From Streptomyces sp. CBMA29 (GTDB lineage Bacteria > Actinomycetota > Actinomycetes > Streptomycetales > Streptomycetaceae), in assembly GCF_014596445.1 (NCBI RefSeq), contig NZ_MECL01000211.1, forward strand, positions 27,745 through 91,744: 64,000 nucleotides of DNA, written 5' to 3'. Positions within the stretch are counted from its first letter, which is position 1. Every line of letters begins with the position of its first letter. Shown here piece by piece: positions 41,601 to 49,581 of the stretch. A model generated the notes under the pieces. That model did not search any database, was not told the origin of the DNA, and was given only the letters and a program-made list of their open reading frames with translations. Position numbers and translations under genes: made by a program.

Positions 41601-43908
41601 CGGCCCGGCCGACGCGGTGACCGCAGTTTGCGTGGCCCAACTCGACGGTCGGGCCGTGGCTCTGGTCGGGGACGCGGCAGGAATGCTCAGCCGATGGGAC
41701 CTCACTGACCGCCGGCAGATCGGTGAACCGGTCATGGCTCACGTCAACTGGGGCATGAGCGGGGTCGCGTCTGCCGTAACCGGTCAGTTCGAGGGCCGTC
41801 CAGTGGCGTTGACCAGTGGACGCAACGAAGCGCGATTGTGGGACCTGCGGACCCTCCAGCAGTTGGCGCCTTCGCTCCGCGGCCATGTCGAACTCCTCAG
41901 GGCCGCCGCTCTCACTGCTCGTGGCGACGCCTTCTTCGCGGTCACGGTCAGCCAGGACCGTACGGCGCGTATATGGGACCTCACCGCTGATCAGCCCGAT
42001 GAGGGACACACCCGCGCGGTTGGCTGCACAGCCCTCGGTGAGTTCCAAGGCCGGCCCTTGGTCGCTACCGGAGGACAGGACGCGACTGCTCGGCTCTGGG
42101 ACCTTCGCACGCGCGCTCAAGTGGGCATGCCTATGGAAGGGCATTCCGGCGAGGTCTCCGCCATCGCTCTGGGAATCCTCGCCGGGCGGGCGATCGTCGC
42201 GACCGGCGGGTCCGACACCTCGGTACGACTATGGGATCCGTTTCAGGGGAATTCCTTTGGGTTTCCTCTCACGGGACATACCAATGCAGTGCGCTGCGTG
42301 GTCTTCGGTGAACTGGATGCCGCGACAATTCTGGTCACCGGAAGTGACGATGGCACGGTCCGGATCTGGGACGTCGCATCCGGGAAGCCGACTGGCCCTC
42401 CTATGGGGGGACACATTGGCGGTATCTCCCACTTGACGGTACGCTCCGTCGAGGGTGGGATCGAGGTACTCCTCGCCACTTCCTTGGACCATGCATATCT
42501 GTGGGAAATAGGTAAACGCGGCAGTGCGTGGCCCATTGAGCCGCGCGCGCACCTCCCGTTGGAGGACCTCAGCCCTACTGCGCGGGTTGTCGGCGTCGCG
42601 TTTCATGGCGTTCGGCCCGTGGTTCTAACGACCCAAACAGGAAACAATATCTACGTTCACGACGTGCCGAATTGTGACTTGGTGGGCGGTCCATATCTCG
42701 GGCACACTGCTATGGTGTTGGCTGGCACGCTTGGCCGTATTGAGGGACACTCAGTCGTGGTTACGATCTCTCGCGACGAAACCACTCGTATCTGGAATTT
42801 GGAAACGGCGCAACCCGTGGGCGTCCCCATGGAGGGGCACACCCGTGTTGCCTATTCACAGTTTGCTCATGTGCCGGCGCCCCTACTCACGCAGGTCGAC
42901 GGAACTCCACTGGGGGTCATTGCTACTTTTCGCGACGTAAGGATCTGGGACATCGCCGCCATGCGACCGATCGGAGAGCCGTTGTGCGCTGCGGAACGGG
43001 CTCACGAGTTGGTTTCGGTCGATATCCTGGATTCCAAAGACGGCAGCGCCAGTGTCGTTACAACCGCCGTCGACGGTGTGGTGCGCACACATGACCTGGT
43101 TGGGGGCCACCAGGTGACAGCGCACCTCACATCCGCATTACCGAACACCTATGACGCAATGGCTGTCCCATTGAATGGCGACACTATGCTCGTGCGCAGT
43201 GGCTGGACAGAAGCCGAAGTGTGGAGCCTGACATCCCGGCGCCGTCTGGGGAAGCGCGCAGGAGTCGCCCTGCGTGCATGCCTACTGGTGATGGAGGACG
43301 GTGAGGCTGTCGTCGTGTCTGTTGCAACAGATTTCAGACTCGAAGCTTGGAATCCGCGGACGCAGGTTCCTCTGGGCCCTCCCATGGCAGGTCACTCCGA
43401 CTACGTGAATACATTGCGATCGGGAAGGGTCGGTCGCCTTACTGTTGTTGCCAGCGCATCCAGTGACGGGACAGTGAGGCTGTGGGATCCGAACTCAGGC
43501 AGGCCACTCGGTGATCCTCTCGGTGGTCATAAAATGGGCGCTTATGGCTTGGAGCTCGCTTCCTGGGATACTCGCGATGTCGTCATCTCCGGAGCGGGCG
43601 ACGGGCGTCTGCGGTTTTGGGATGCCTCACGTGCGGAGGATATAGGCGTCGATCTTGAGCCATTCCCTTCGACGGTCCGAGCTATCCGCGTCATATCTGT
43701 TAATAATTCGCCCACCTTAGTCGCGGCCGACCGCTATGGTCTCATTCGGGTCTGGGACATGACCGCCTCATCCTGGATCCGTGAACTCGACATTGGCAGC
43801 GGCATCAGTGGGATCGCGATAGATGCCGGCGGACGGGTTTGCGTGGCAACTGACATGGGCGTGATCGCGCTGCACCTCAACTTCGTCCTCCAGCGGGGCG
43901 TCTCGTGA
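38665..43908 (+). CDS. Caspase-like protease / STAND NTPase / WD40 (about 21 blades) protein
   Basis: 1747 residues from GTG 38665, after GGGGCGG; an upstream TTG at 38595-region frame is unlikely. Residues 1-240 are a C14 caspase-like domain with catalytic His84 in 'VVYFAGHGS' and Cys134 in 'LLLILDTCAGS'. A STAND/NACHT-type NTPase follows 'LYFSGRVRVLSELVAWL': Walker A 'GSPGCGKSAVL' (314-324) and Walker B 'LVIVVDAVDEAG' (401-412). From about 790 to the end come roughly 21 WD40 blades with the pattern 'GRPIAVTGSADETARVWDL', enough for three seven-bladed propellers. Four TTA codons (39448, 41176, 43138, 43717) suggest bldA-dependent translation. Such proteins are proposed sensor-executioners in bacterial conflict or cell death. 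The last 4 bp overlap the hydrolase gene. Confidence 0.92.
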   Translation: MGRRFFIALGSGRYRHLPDDAQLRSVPSDVRATRDLFAGFGYEPVLAGLGEYDGAEQVRQKLSHWSEDTALTSDDVVVVYFAGHGSVEERDRHYLLCWDSRDADLATTALATEDLVRILCRGNLRHLLLILDTCAGSAGGAEASTFALRTIAYRNADADSTGLWFLASARRKDVAEDGAFVAALTEAVETTTGRTGQRQQYLDLTELVKAVNERFEGEGLGQRAELACGLVTGMAPFLPNSGYTDELPPIGTDLEVQRRVALRDLTEHFGPRSRGVEFESEQGLYFSGRVRVLSELVAWLTANDGDGRGRVVTGSPGCGKSAVLGRIVALSDRRYRDRLDLAGVNPATAVPAGCVTAAVHARHKRLEEVVERLATALEVEADGPAALLQELTRRGRQGQPLVIVVDAVDEAGSDTAADAGGHGEPRRITRELLRPMAEIQGIRLLVGTRHELVGPLGPTFVCMDLDQPQYRASADDVAGYVTRVLLASEEAGVRTPYRGLRDLARTVACGVAEKAAGVYLYARTTARTLRSDVSPVDVSQPRWADTLPSEVGEAFDDYLARFGPDEPRVRRMLIALAFSEGKGLPRGRTWTAMSTVISGVPCTEEDISWVLDVAEAYIAEVVDDDRRSVYRLYHKALAEHLRATADRPPEEIQRSVVEALISLVPTASGERPGWFAAVPYVRQHLSTHAAAAGVLAALIEDPGFLLAGEPLALSRALASVEGEGPRRIRSSYEQVAHRLTSDHAVGDRAADLQLSARRCEANELADRIDELGVDLPWSARWAWWSTSGVHRLLHGHTKTVGCVAVGDLDGRPIAVTGSADETARVWDLTSQRQIGEPLPVGTSVSAVAIGELGDYTVALTGAVDGTVKIWDLSAGQEYGKALTGHTNQVESIAVGTVRGHPVVLTASADGTARVWDLVERRQFGAELAAHKRTVRDADLGQLDGRPIAVTGGDDKAVYVWDLSEVLDGGDARVDGSPLIGPADAVTAVCVAQLDGRAVALVGDAAGMLSRWDLTDRRQIGEPVMAHVNWGMSGVASAVTGQFEGRPVALTSGRNEARLWDLRTLQQLAPSLRGHVELLRAAALTARGDAFFAVTVSQDRTARIWDLTADQPDEGHTRAVGCTALGEFQGRPLVATGGQDATARLWDLRTRAQVGMPMEGHSGEVSAIALGILAGRAIVATGGSDTSVRLWDPFQGNSFGFPLTGHTNAVRCVVFGELDAATILVTGSDDGTVRIWDVASGKPTGPPMGGHIGGISHLTVRSVEGGIEVLLATSLDHAYLWEIGKRGSAWPIEPRAHLPLEDLSPTARVVGVAFHGVRPVVLTTQTGNNIYVHDVPNCDLVGGPYLGHTAMVLAGTLGRIEGHSVVVTISRDETTRIWNLETAQPVGVPMEGHTRVAYSQFAHVPAPLLTQVDGTPLGVIATFRDVRIWDIAAMRPIGEPLCAAERAHELVSVDILDSKDGSASVVTTAVDGVVRTHDLVGGHQVTAHLTSALPNTYDAMAVPLNGDTMLVRSGWTEAEVWSLTSRRRLGKRAGVALRACLLVMEDGEAVVVSVATDFRLEAWNPRTQVPLGPPMAGHSDYVNTLRSGRVGRLTVVASASSDGTVRLWDPNSGRPLGDPLGGHKMGAYGLELASWDTRDVVISGAGDGRLRFWDASRAEDIGVDLEPFPSTVRAIRVISVNNSPTLVAADRYGLIRVWDMTASSWIRELDIGSGISGIAIDAGGRVCVATDMGVIALHLNFVLQRGVS

Positions 43909-44771
43909 CTCGTGTCGTTCTCATTCATGGCATCGGCCAGCAGTTCAAGGGGGCGGAGACGCTGCTGTCCGACTGGTATCCGGCGCTGGTTGACGGTCTA
44001 ATACTTGCGGCCGGTACGGCCCCAGCCCGTGACGAAGTCTCCATGGCTTTCTACGGGGACCTCTTCCGTGCCGCCGAACACCGTGGTCTGGGCGAGCCGG
44101 AAATCGATGCGTCCGACGTCCAGGAGGGCCTCGAACGCGACCTACTTCTTCAGTGGTGGACGTCCGCGGCCCAGGGGGAGAGGCGGGTCGCTGGTCCCGG
44201 CGCCGCAACGCGGCTGCGGACCCCGCTCTTGGTCCAGCGGGCCCTAGACGCCCTCAGCCACTCAGCCTTTTTCTCGGGCCTTAGCGAACGTGCCATGATC
44301 GGCAGCGCCCGCCAGGTACGGCACTACTTCACCGAGCCGGAAGTACGCGCCGCTGTACAGGACCGTCTGTCTCAGACCGTAAGTCAGGACACCGAGGTCA
44401 TCGTCGCGCACTCGTTGGGCACTGTGGTCGCGTACGAGGCGGTGTGCGCCCACCCGGAGTGGCCCGATCTGACGCTGGTCACCCTCGGGTCTCCGTTGGC
44501 CGTTCGTAACCTCGTCTTCGATCGGCTCATCCCCCGGCCCCTTGGCGGTTACGCAAGATGGCCGCTCCCGGCGAAGCGCTGGATTAACATCGCCGACGCA
44601 GGTGATGTCGTAGCCCTGGCTAAAGAGCTTGCGCCGACGTTTGGAGACCGTGTCAGTGACTTTCTGGTACACAACGGTGCCAAAGCGCACGATGTAAGTC
44701 CGTATCTCACCGCCCGGGAAACTGGCTTGGCCATGGCCGAAGCACTGCGCGACCGCAGTTCCGAAGCGTAA
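43905..44771 (+). CDS. Alpha/beta hydrolase coupled to the caspase-WD40 gene
   Basis: 288 residues from GTG 43905, overlapping the upstream stop by 4 bp (GTGA). The N-terminus is 'VVLIHGIGQQFKGAETLLSDW', an oxyanion HGIG loop. The nucleophile elbow is 'VIVAHSLGTVVAYEAV' (AHSLG). The later 'WINIADAGDVVALAKELAPTFGD' and 'HNGAKAHDVSPYLT' can supply Asp and His. It has no signal peptide. Lipase-like AHSLG enzymes of this kind often serve as effectors in toxin or defence loci. The strict coupling to a caspase/STAND protein suggests that it is the effector, substrate or partner of that protein; this is inference. Confidence 0.88.
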   Translation: MTRVVLIHGIGQQFKGAETLLSDWYPALVDGLILAAGTAPARDEVSMAFYGDLFRAAEHRGLGEPEIDASDVQEGLERDLLLQWWTSAAQGERRVAGPGAATRLRTPLLVQRALDALSHSAFFSGLSERAMIGSARQVRHYFTEPEVRAAVQDRLSQTVSQDTEVIVAHSLGTVVAYEAVCAHPEWPDLTLVTLGSPLAVRNLVFDRLIPRPLGGYARWPLPAKRWINIADAGDVVALAKELAPTFGDRVSDFLVHNGAKAHDVSPYLTARETGLAMAEALRDRSSEA

Positions 44772-45019
44772 TAAGGTGTCTCGCTACGAATGCGGACCAC
44801 ATTGCCCTGCCCCAGCGGAGTGGCTGCCGGTGGTTACTCAGGTGAGTCGGGAATCTCCGCTTTGGAGCGCTTGAGCCCCGCTCGTACACGTGCTCGCCGA
44901 GGCGAACGGGGCGGGGCGGCCTGACCGGTTAGCACTCCAACTGTGATCGAGATCTTGGCAGTGCTCGGTCTGCCGGGCAGCGGCGGGCTTGGGCTTGGTG
45001 GTTGTGGCTGGCTGGCGCG

Positions 45020-45031
45020 TAGGGTGCCGGG
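45020..45031 (+). promoter_or_regulatory. -10 element of leaderless promoter for kinase gene
   Basis: TAGGGT (45020-45025) lies exactly 6 nt before GTG 45032. Confidence 0.6.
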
Positions 45032-45964
45032 GTGATCGCGATGCCGGAGGAGTTCGCGCAGAGCACCGTCGCCCGCGAGGGGAAGGCTGGTGCGGCGTGG
45101 CTCGCCGAGCTGCCCGGGATCGTGGAGGAGTTGCTGGGGCGCTGGGAGTGCGTGCCGGATGGTGAGGTCATGCACGGGGGTGTCGGCGTCATCGTTCCGG
45201 TACGGCGGCGGGCTGAGGGGAGCGCCGTGCTGAAGGTGTCGTTTCCGCATCCCGGCAACGTCCATGAGCCGGATGCGTTCGTTGCGTGGGGCGGTTGCGG
45301 CGCCGTCCTGCTGCATGAGCGCGACGACGAGCGGTTCGCGATGCTGCTGGAGCGGGTTCAGCCGTCGACCCTGGCGGAGGTCGAGGACGGCGACGAGGTG
45401 GTGACGGTCGCCGGGCGGCTCAACCGCCGCCTGGCCATACCCGCACCGCGCGGCCTGCCCCGGCTGCGTGATCAGGCCGATGGCTGGGAGGAGCAGTTGC
45501 GCAAGGACGCCGAGGAACTGACGCATGCGCTGCCGCGTCAGGTGCTGGATGTCGCCGGGGCGACCGTTCGGGAGCTGGGTCGGGTCCAGCCGGACACCCT
45601 CGTCCATGGCGATCTCCATGCCCGGAACATCTTGCGAGCGAGCCGAGAGCCGTGGCTGGCTGTCGATCCCAAGGGGTGCGTGGGGGATCCCGCCTACGAC
45701 GCCGGAACACTGCTGAAGTCCCGCGCGCTGAAGCTCCTCGAAGCGGATGACCTGTACAAGGCTGTCCACCGCGTCTTGGACGTCTTTGCCGAGGCCGCGG
45801 AGATCGACCGTGAACGCGTCCAAAGGTGGGCCCAGTTGCATGCCGTCCAGGCCGCGTTCTGGGGCCGCCGCCACGGTTTTCGTATCGCCCGCAGTGGACC
45901 ACGGCTGGACTGGCTCACCGAATTCGTCGATCGCCTGGCGGAGTTGCTCACCGAGCGCTCGTAG
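45032..45964 (+). CDS. APH(6)/hydroxyurea phosphotransferase-like aminoglycoside kinase
   Basis: 310 residues from GTG 45032 on the leaderless model; ATG 45041 (GGGGTG upstream) is the alternative. Kinase-like motifs are present: 'VPVRRRAEGSAVLKVSFPHPG' (ATP-binding Lys), brackets of 'AVLLHERDDERFAMLLERVQP', catalytic loop 'LVHGDLHARNILRASREPW' (HGDLHxxN) and 'LAVDPKGCVGDPAYD' (metal-binding Asp). The match is to the APH_6_hur family that includes streptomycin 6-kinases. Many chromosomal members do not confer resistance, so the real substrate is open. Confidence 0.88.
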   Translation: MIAMPEEFAQSTVAREGKAGAAWLAELPGIVEELLGRWECVPDGEVMHGGVGVIVPVRRRAEGSAVLKVSFPHPGNVHEPDAFVAWGGCGAVLLHERDDERFAMLLERVQPSTLAEVEDGDEVVTVAGRLNRRLAIPAPRGLPRLRDQADGWEEQLRKDAEELTHALPRQVLDVAGATVRELGRVQPDTLVHGDLHARNILRASREPWLAVDPKGCVGDPAYDAGTLLKSRALKLLEADDLYKAVHRVLDVFAEAAEIDRERVQRWAQLHAVQAAFWGRRHGFRIARSGPRLDWLTEFVDRLAELLTERS

Positions 45965-46071
45965 TGCGTGGTGGCGCTGGTAGAGACCGGGAGGTGGACG
46001 AGTTCGGCCGCCGTTGATCATCGTGAGCTGTGGGGACCGACGATGAGGTCATAGCTGCAGGTCACAGGATA

Positions 46072-46265
46072 GATCCTGACCGGTGGCGGGAGACGTTCAC
46101 GGAGGCCATGGGCAGCATCGCGGGCCAGTTCGCCCGACACGACCCTCGCCGGCGAGCCGGGTAGCTGTGCTGGATCTGCTGTCGGACCTGCCCCGCACGA
46201 CCTGCTGGACCATCGCGGAGTGGGCCGGGGAGGGCGTTGGGGGGCTGTGCGGACAACTCACCTGA
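46072..46265 (+). pseudogene. N-terminal remnant of an IS701-like transposase
   Basis: One frame from 46072 reads DRWRETFTEAMGSIAGQFAR then HDPRRRAG and a stop. The next frame continues 'AVLDLLSDLPRTTCWTIAEWAGEG' and stops at 46265. Together they resemble the start of IS701-family transposases (FxRxEPRxRAxxYLxGLL..xxRKNxWxxAE). A frameshift separates the two parts and the rest of the element is missing. No terminal inverted repeats could be found. Confidence 0.55.
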
Positions 46266-46276
46266 CTGCAAGGCCG

Positions 46277-47392
46277 CTACACGCCCGACGATGCTGGGGC
46301 GATCAGGGAACGGGTGATGATCGCCTCGCCGATGTCCAGGCCAGCCGACAGATCGGCCGCGTATTCCTCGGGCAGCGTCCCAGCCTGGAGGCCGCAGGCT
46401 CGGACCAGGTCACTGCACTCTTGGGTTTGGCGATCCGTGGCAAGCGCGTTGAACAGGTGGTCGGACAAGACTTCGCGGGCGGCGTATCCGTCCCGCGCCG
46501 TCGCCGTACGACGGGCCAGGTCGTCAACGATGGTGCAGGCCAGAGGGTGTTCTGCACTCCCGACGAGGTCCAGGACCGTGAGCCCGAGCCGCACATCGAA
46601 CACCGTCTGCCCTGGCTCGCCTTCATGGCCCAGGTACAAGGTCACCAGATCTTCCAGGCGGGAGTCGTCATCTGGCCCCGCTATGCGCCGGCACAGCGCG
46701 GTCAGGCATGCGGTGACGGCCTGCTCCCACGGCTCTCCTTTGGCGGTGGCGGCGAGGAGTTTGGCTGCCCGGTCGGCGTCGCCGCCCGTGAGCGCGGCGA
46801 CGACGGCGACTTGGCGGCCGTCGAGCATGCGGGTGCCGACGCCGTGGTGTTGTTCGATGTGGGCGAGGGCTTGTCGCCACCGTCCTGTGGTGGTCAGGGT
46901 GCGTGTGCCGTCGGCGAGCAGGACGCGCCACAGCCATGCCCGGACTTCCCGCCGGTCCTTTTCACTACGGGTGAGGCCGGCCGGTACGGCGATGCCCTCG
47001 AAGGCCACGCTGTTTCCGGCGCGGACTGCCTCGTACAGGTCGAGGAGCCGCTTGCGGCCGTCGTCGGCGTTGCCGGCGCGGATCTGCAAGCGGGCGAGGT
47101 TGACTAGAGGTTCCAGCCCTCGGATGGCGCTGGATGCCGTCAGCGGGCTGGCGACCAAGTAGGCGTTGGCGTGCCGGTGGCACATCGCCCTGGCGAGGTC
47201 GGGAAGGCCGACGTCCGAGGCGAGGAGAGCGGACTGGTTGAAGATGGTGGAGGCCAGGCCCTGGTCGTTCTGATCAGCAGCTCGCCCGGCAAGGTCGACC
47301 AGCGCGTGTACGCGGTCGGGCAACGGCAGGCAGGCCGGGCGGAATCGGGCCACGAGCGGGAAGCGTCGGGCTATGTGGCCGTACGGGTCCAC
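46277..47392 (-). CDS. Helical (TPR-like) protein at the end of the FxLD lanthipeptide operon
   Basis: 371 residues from GTG 47392, with AAGGGGG upstream. The protein is helical throughout, with repeated pairs ('LASTIFNQSALLASDVGLPDLARAMCHRHANAYL', 'PLVNLARLQIRAGNADDGRKRLLDLYEAV', 'VVAALTGGDADRAAKLLAATAKGEPWE'), read here in parts. No enzyme motif is visible. It is 86 bp downstream of the methyltransferase gene and probably co-transcribed with it. I recall similar proteins near lanthipeptide-type clusters in Streptomyces, suggesting a scaffold or regulatory role. Confidence 0.7.
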   Translation of the reverse strand: MDPYGHIARRFPLVARFRPACLPLPDRVHALVDLAGRAADQNDQGLASTIFNQSALLASDVGLPDLARAMCHRHANAYLVASPLTASSAIRGLEPLVNLARLQIRAGNADDGRKRLLDLYEAVRAGNSVAFEGIAVPAGLTRSEKDRREVRAWLWRVLLADGTRTLTTTGRWRQALAHIEQHHGVGTRMLDGRQVAVVAALTGGDADRAAKLLAATAKGEPWEQAVTACLTALCRRIAGPDDDSRLEDLVTLYLGHEGEPGQTVFDVRLGLTVLDLVGSAEHPLACTIVDDLARRTATARDGYAAREVLSDHLFNALATDRQTQECSDLVRACGLQAGTLPEEYAADLSAGLDIGEAIITRSLIAPASSGV

Positions 47393-47478
47393 CGGGGCCC
47401 CCTTGGGGTGAAAGTGCGGGTAGGGGACGGTGGAGCCCGTCGGCTACAGGCTCCACCTCCATTACGCCTGGGCTGGCG

Positions 47479-49557
47479 TCACCGCCAGTCGGCGACGATG
47501 CGGTTCAGCGGGGTGTCGATGGCGAACAGGCCGGGCCGCTGCTCGATCGCGGGTGCGTCGAGGCGCTGGATCTCGAAGGACGCCTCGTGGCCCCGGTAGT
47601 CGCGGTCCCACGTGCGGACTGCTTCGGCGACCTTGGCGGCCAGTTCGTCACTGCCGCGGCCGTGGCCGATGACGCCGAATTCCCAGAGCTTGCCGCCCTC
47701 GGGCGTGGTCTTCTCCAGCAGGCGGCGGGCGAGGTAGGTGACGGCGCCCTTCTCGACGGCTGCTGTGGAGGACGGGTAGGGGTCCTCGGTGAGCAGAGTC
47801 CCCTTGGCTGCTGCCGGGAACAGCATCCGGATCAGTCCGGACGGCAGGCAGCAGGAGACGAACAGCTCCATCCACTCAGGCGACTCCGAGGCTTGGACCG
47901 TCATGCCGGTCCACTCCTGGGTGCGCGGCTGGTGGAGCACGCCCGCCAGGGCCTCGGCGTCGATGGGCTGCCCGGTGGGGGCCTGGAGCCGGACGGTGCC
48001 GTCCGTGCTGAGGGGGATGACGCGGCGGTCGTCGTCGGCGATGCCCCGGCGCAGGGGCATGAAGGTGTTCATTTTGCTGCCGACGCTGGTCCAGCGGCCG
48101 TCGTGCTGCTCGTAGGCGATGGAACGGGACACGCTGCCCTTGAGCCGCTGGGGGACGACGAGCCGCCCGCCGGGAGCGAGTTGGTCGAGCCAGGCGTGCG
48201 GGACGCCGTGGGCGCCGACGGTGGCGATGATCCGGTCGTACGGGGCTCCCGTCGCGTGGCCGAGCGCCCCGTCGCGGGTCACCGCCTCCACGTTGGTGAA
48301 TCCGGCAGCGGCCAGGTGCGCGCGGGTGCCATCCACGAGGTCTTCGTCGACGTCGATGGTGCTGACGTGGCCCTTCTCGCCGACGAGGTGGGCGAGAAGG
48401 GCTGCGTTGTAGCCGGTGCCGGCGCCCAGTTCGAGGATGCGTTCGCCGGGCTGTGCGTCGAGTTGGTCGAGCATAAGGGCAACGACGCTCGGCTGGGAGG
48501 CGCAGGAGATCGACGTGCCGTCGGTGTCGTACTTGATGTTGACCTGGCTGTTGGCGTACGCCTCTTGGACGGAGGCGTCGGGCACGAACAGATGGCGGGG
48601 AACGGTACGCAGCGCGTTCTCGACTGCGGGCGTGCGGGCGTATCCAATCTTGCGGATCTGGTCGACCAAGGCGTTGCGGAGTCGTGGGGCCTCGGCCCCG
48701 TTGGGGGCGATCGTCTCGGTAGTCACCGCCCCGACGCTAGTGGTCGCGGGTGTGCCCTCCGTGGACGACGCGGTGTTGTCACTCGATCCCATGACTGCCT
48801 CTCGTGCTGTGGTGAACAGGGCGCTTTGGTCGTCCGGGAGGAGACCGGCGCGGTTGGCGTGGAAGATCACGTGGTGCGCGATGACTGCGCGCAGACCGCG
48901 CGAGAGCCTGCCCGTACTGGCGAGGTTGGCCAGCGTGGTGCCGGCTCGTTCGAACGCGGCTATCCATTCGGGGTGTCCGTCGAGCGGCCTGCCTGGGCGG
49001 GACAGGCTGTGGGCGTCGACGGTCATCAGCGTGCGCATCGCCGGTATCAGGGCGGCGGTCCGCTGCGGGGTGAGTTCGGTGGGCTGTCGCAGCGCGGCGG
49101 CCTTCGCCCAGACGTCGCCCTGTTCGTACCAGTCCAGGTTGGCGGCGCGCATCATGGCGCTGAGCAGCAGGGCTGCGGTTTCGCGGCGGCCGATACGTCC
49201 GGGGCCGGGCTGGTAGGTGACCAGGTGTCGGCAGTCCTCGTGGAACAGTACGTGCGCGGCGTCCATCGCGCGGGCTCCGCCGAAGGCAGCGGATTCCGGC
49301 TCGTAGATGCCGGGCAGCCAGGACACCACCGTGCCGTCGTCAACGAGTTCGCTGAGGACGGACTGGACAAGCGGCGACGGCTGAGGCGCGCGGTACCGCA
49401 GGGGCCACGGCTGCTTGTTCATGAACCACCACCCGCCGAGTTGCCCTTCTTTCTCGGCAGTGAGCAGGGCGGGGCCGAGGCGGCGGGCAAGGGCGAGCTT
49501 GCCCGCCTCGCGGTCGGTGAAGACGACGTTGTGCTGGTGCCAGTGGTCCGGGGCCAT
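47479..49557 (-). CDS. FxLD-system protein: N-terminal SpaB_C-like domain fused to isoaspartyl O-methyltransferase
   Basis: 692 residues, ATG with AAGGAC upstream. Residues 1-260 resemble the thiopeptide-type biosynthesis/SpaB_C domain ('HQHNVVFTDREAGKLALARRLGPAL', 'WWFMNKQPWPLRYR', 'HVLFHEDCRHLVTY'). Residues about 300-500 are a PCMT-type methyltransferase: 'VPRHLFVPDASVQEAYAN', 'SQPSVVALMLDQLD', SAM-binding 'ILELGAGTGYNAALLAHLVG', 'VGAHGVPHAWLDQL'. About 190 further residues follow. This is the FxLD methyltransferase type. By analogy with OlvSA it would methylate Asp in the core peptide, giving aspartimide or isoaspartate. Confidence 0.88.
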   Translation of the reverse strand: MAPDHWHQHNVVFTDREAGKLALARRLGPALLTAEKEGQLGGWWFMNKQPWPLRYRAPQPSPLVQSVLSELVDDGTVVSWLPGIYEPESAAFGGARAMDAAHVLFHEDCRHLVTYQPGPGRIGRRETAALLLSAMMRAANLDWYEQGDVWAKAAALRQPTELTPQRTAALIPAMRTLMTVDAHSLSRPGRPLDGHPEWIAAFERAGTTLANLASTGRLSRGLRAVIAHHVIFHANRAGLLPDDQSALFTTAREAVMGSSDNTASSTEGTPATTSVGAVTTETIAPNGAEAPRLRNALVDQIRKIGYARTPAVENALRTVPRHLFVPDASVQEAYANSQVNIKYDTDGTSISCASQPSVVALMLDQLDAQPGERILELGAGTGYNAALLAHLVGEKGHVSTIDVDEDLVDGTRAHLAAAGFTNVEAVTRDGALGHATGAPYDRIIATVGAHGVPHAWLDQLAPGGRLVVPQRLKGSVSRSIAYEQHDGRWTSVGSKMNTFMPLRRGIADDDRRVIPLSTDGTVRLQAPTGQPIDAEALAGVLHQPRTQEWTGMTVQASESPEWMELFVSCCLPSGLIRMLFPAAAKGTLLTEDPYPSSTAAVEKGAVTYLARRLLEKTTPEGGKLWEFGVIGHGRGSDELAAKVAEAVRTWDRDYRGHEASFEIQRLDAPAIEQRPGLFAIDTPLNRIVADWR

Positions 49558-49581
49558 CGCGGAAGTCCTTGGATCGGTGGG

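Noticed and set aside
44834..46021. 395-codon minus-strand frame opposite the aminoglycoside-kinase-like gene
   Set aside because: Mirror frame; the plus strand has the full HGDLHxxN kinase motif and a leaderless promoter.
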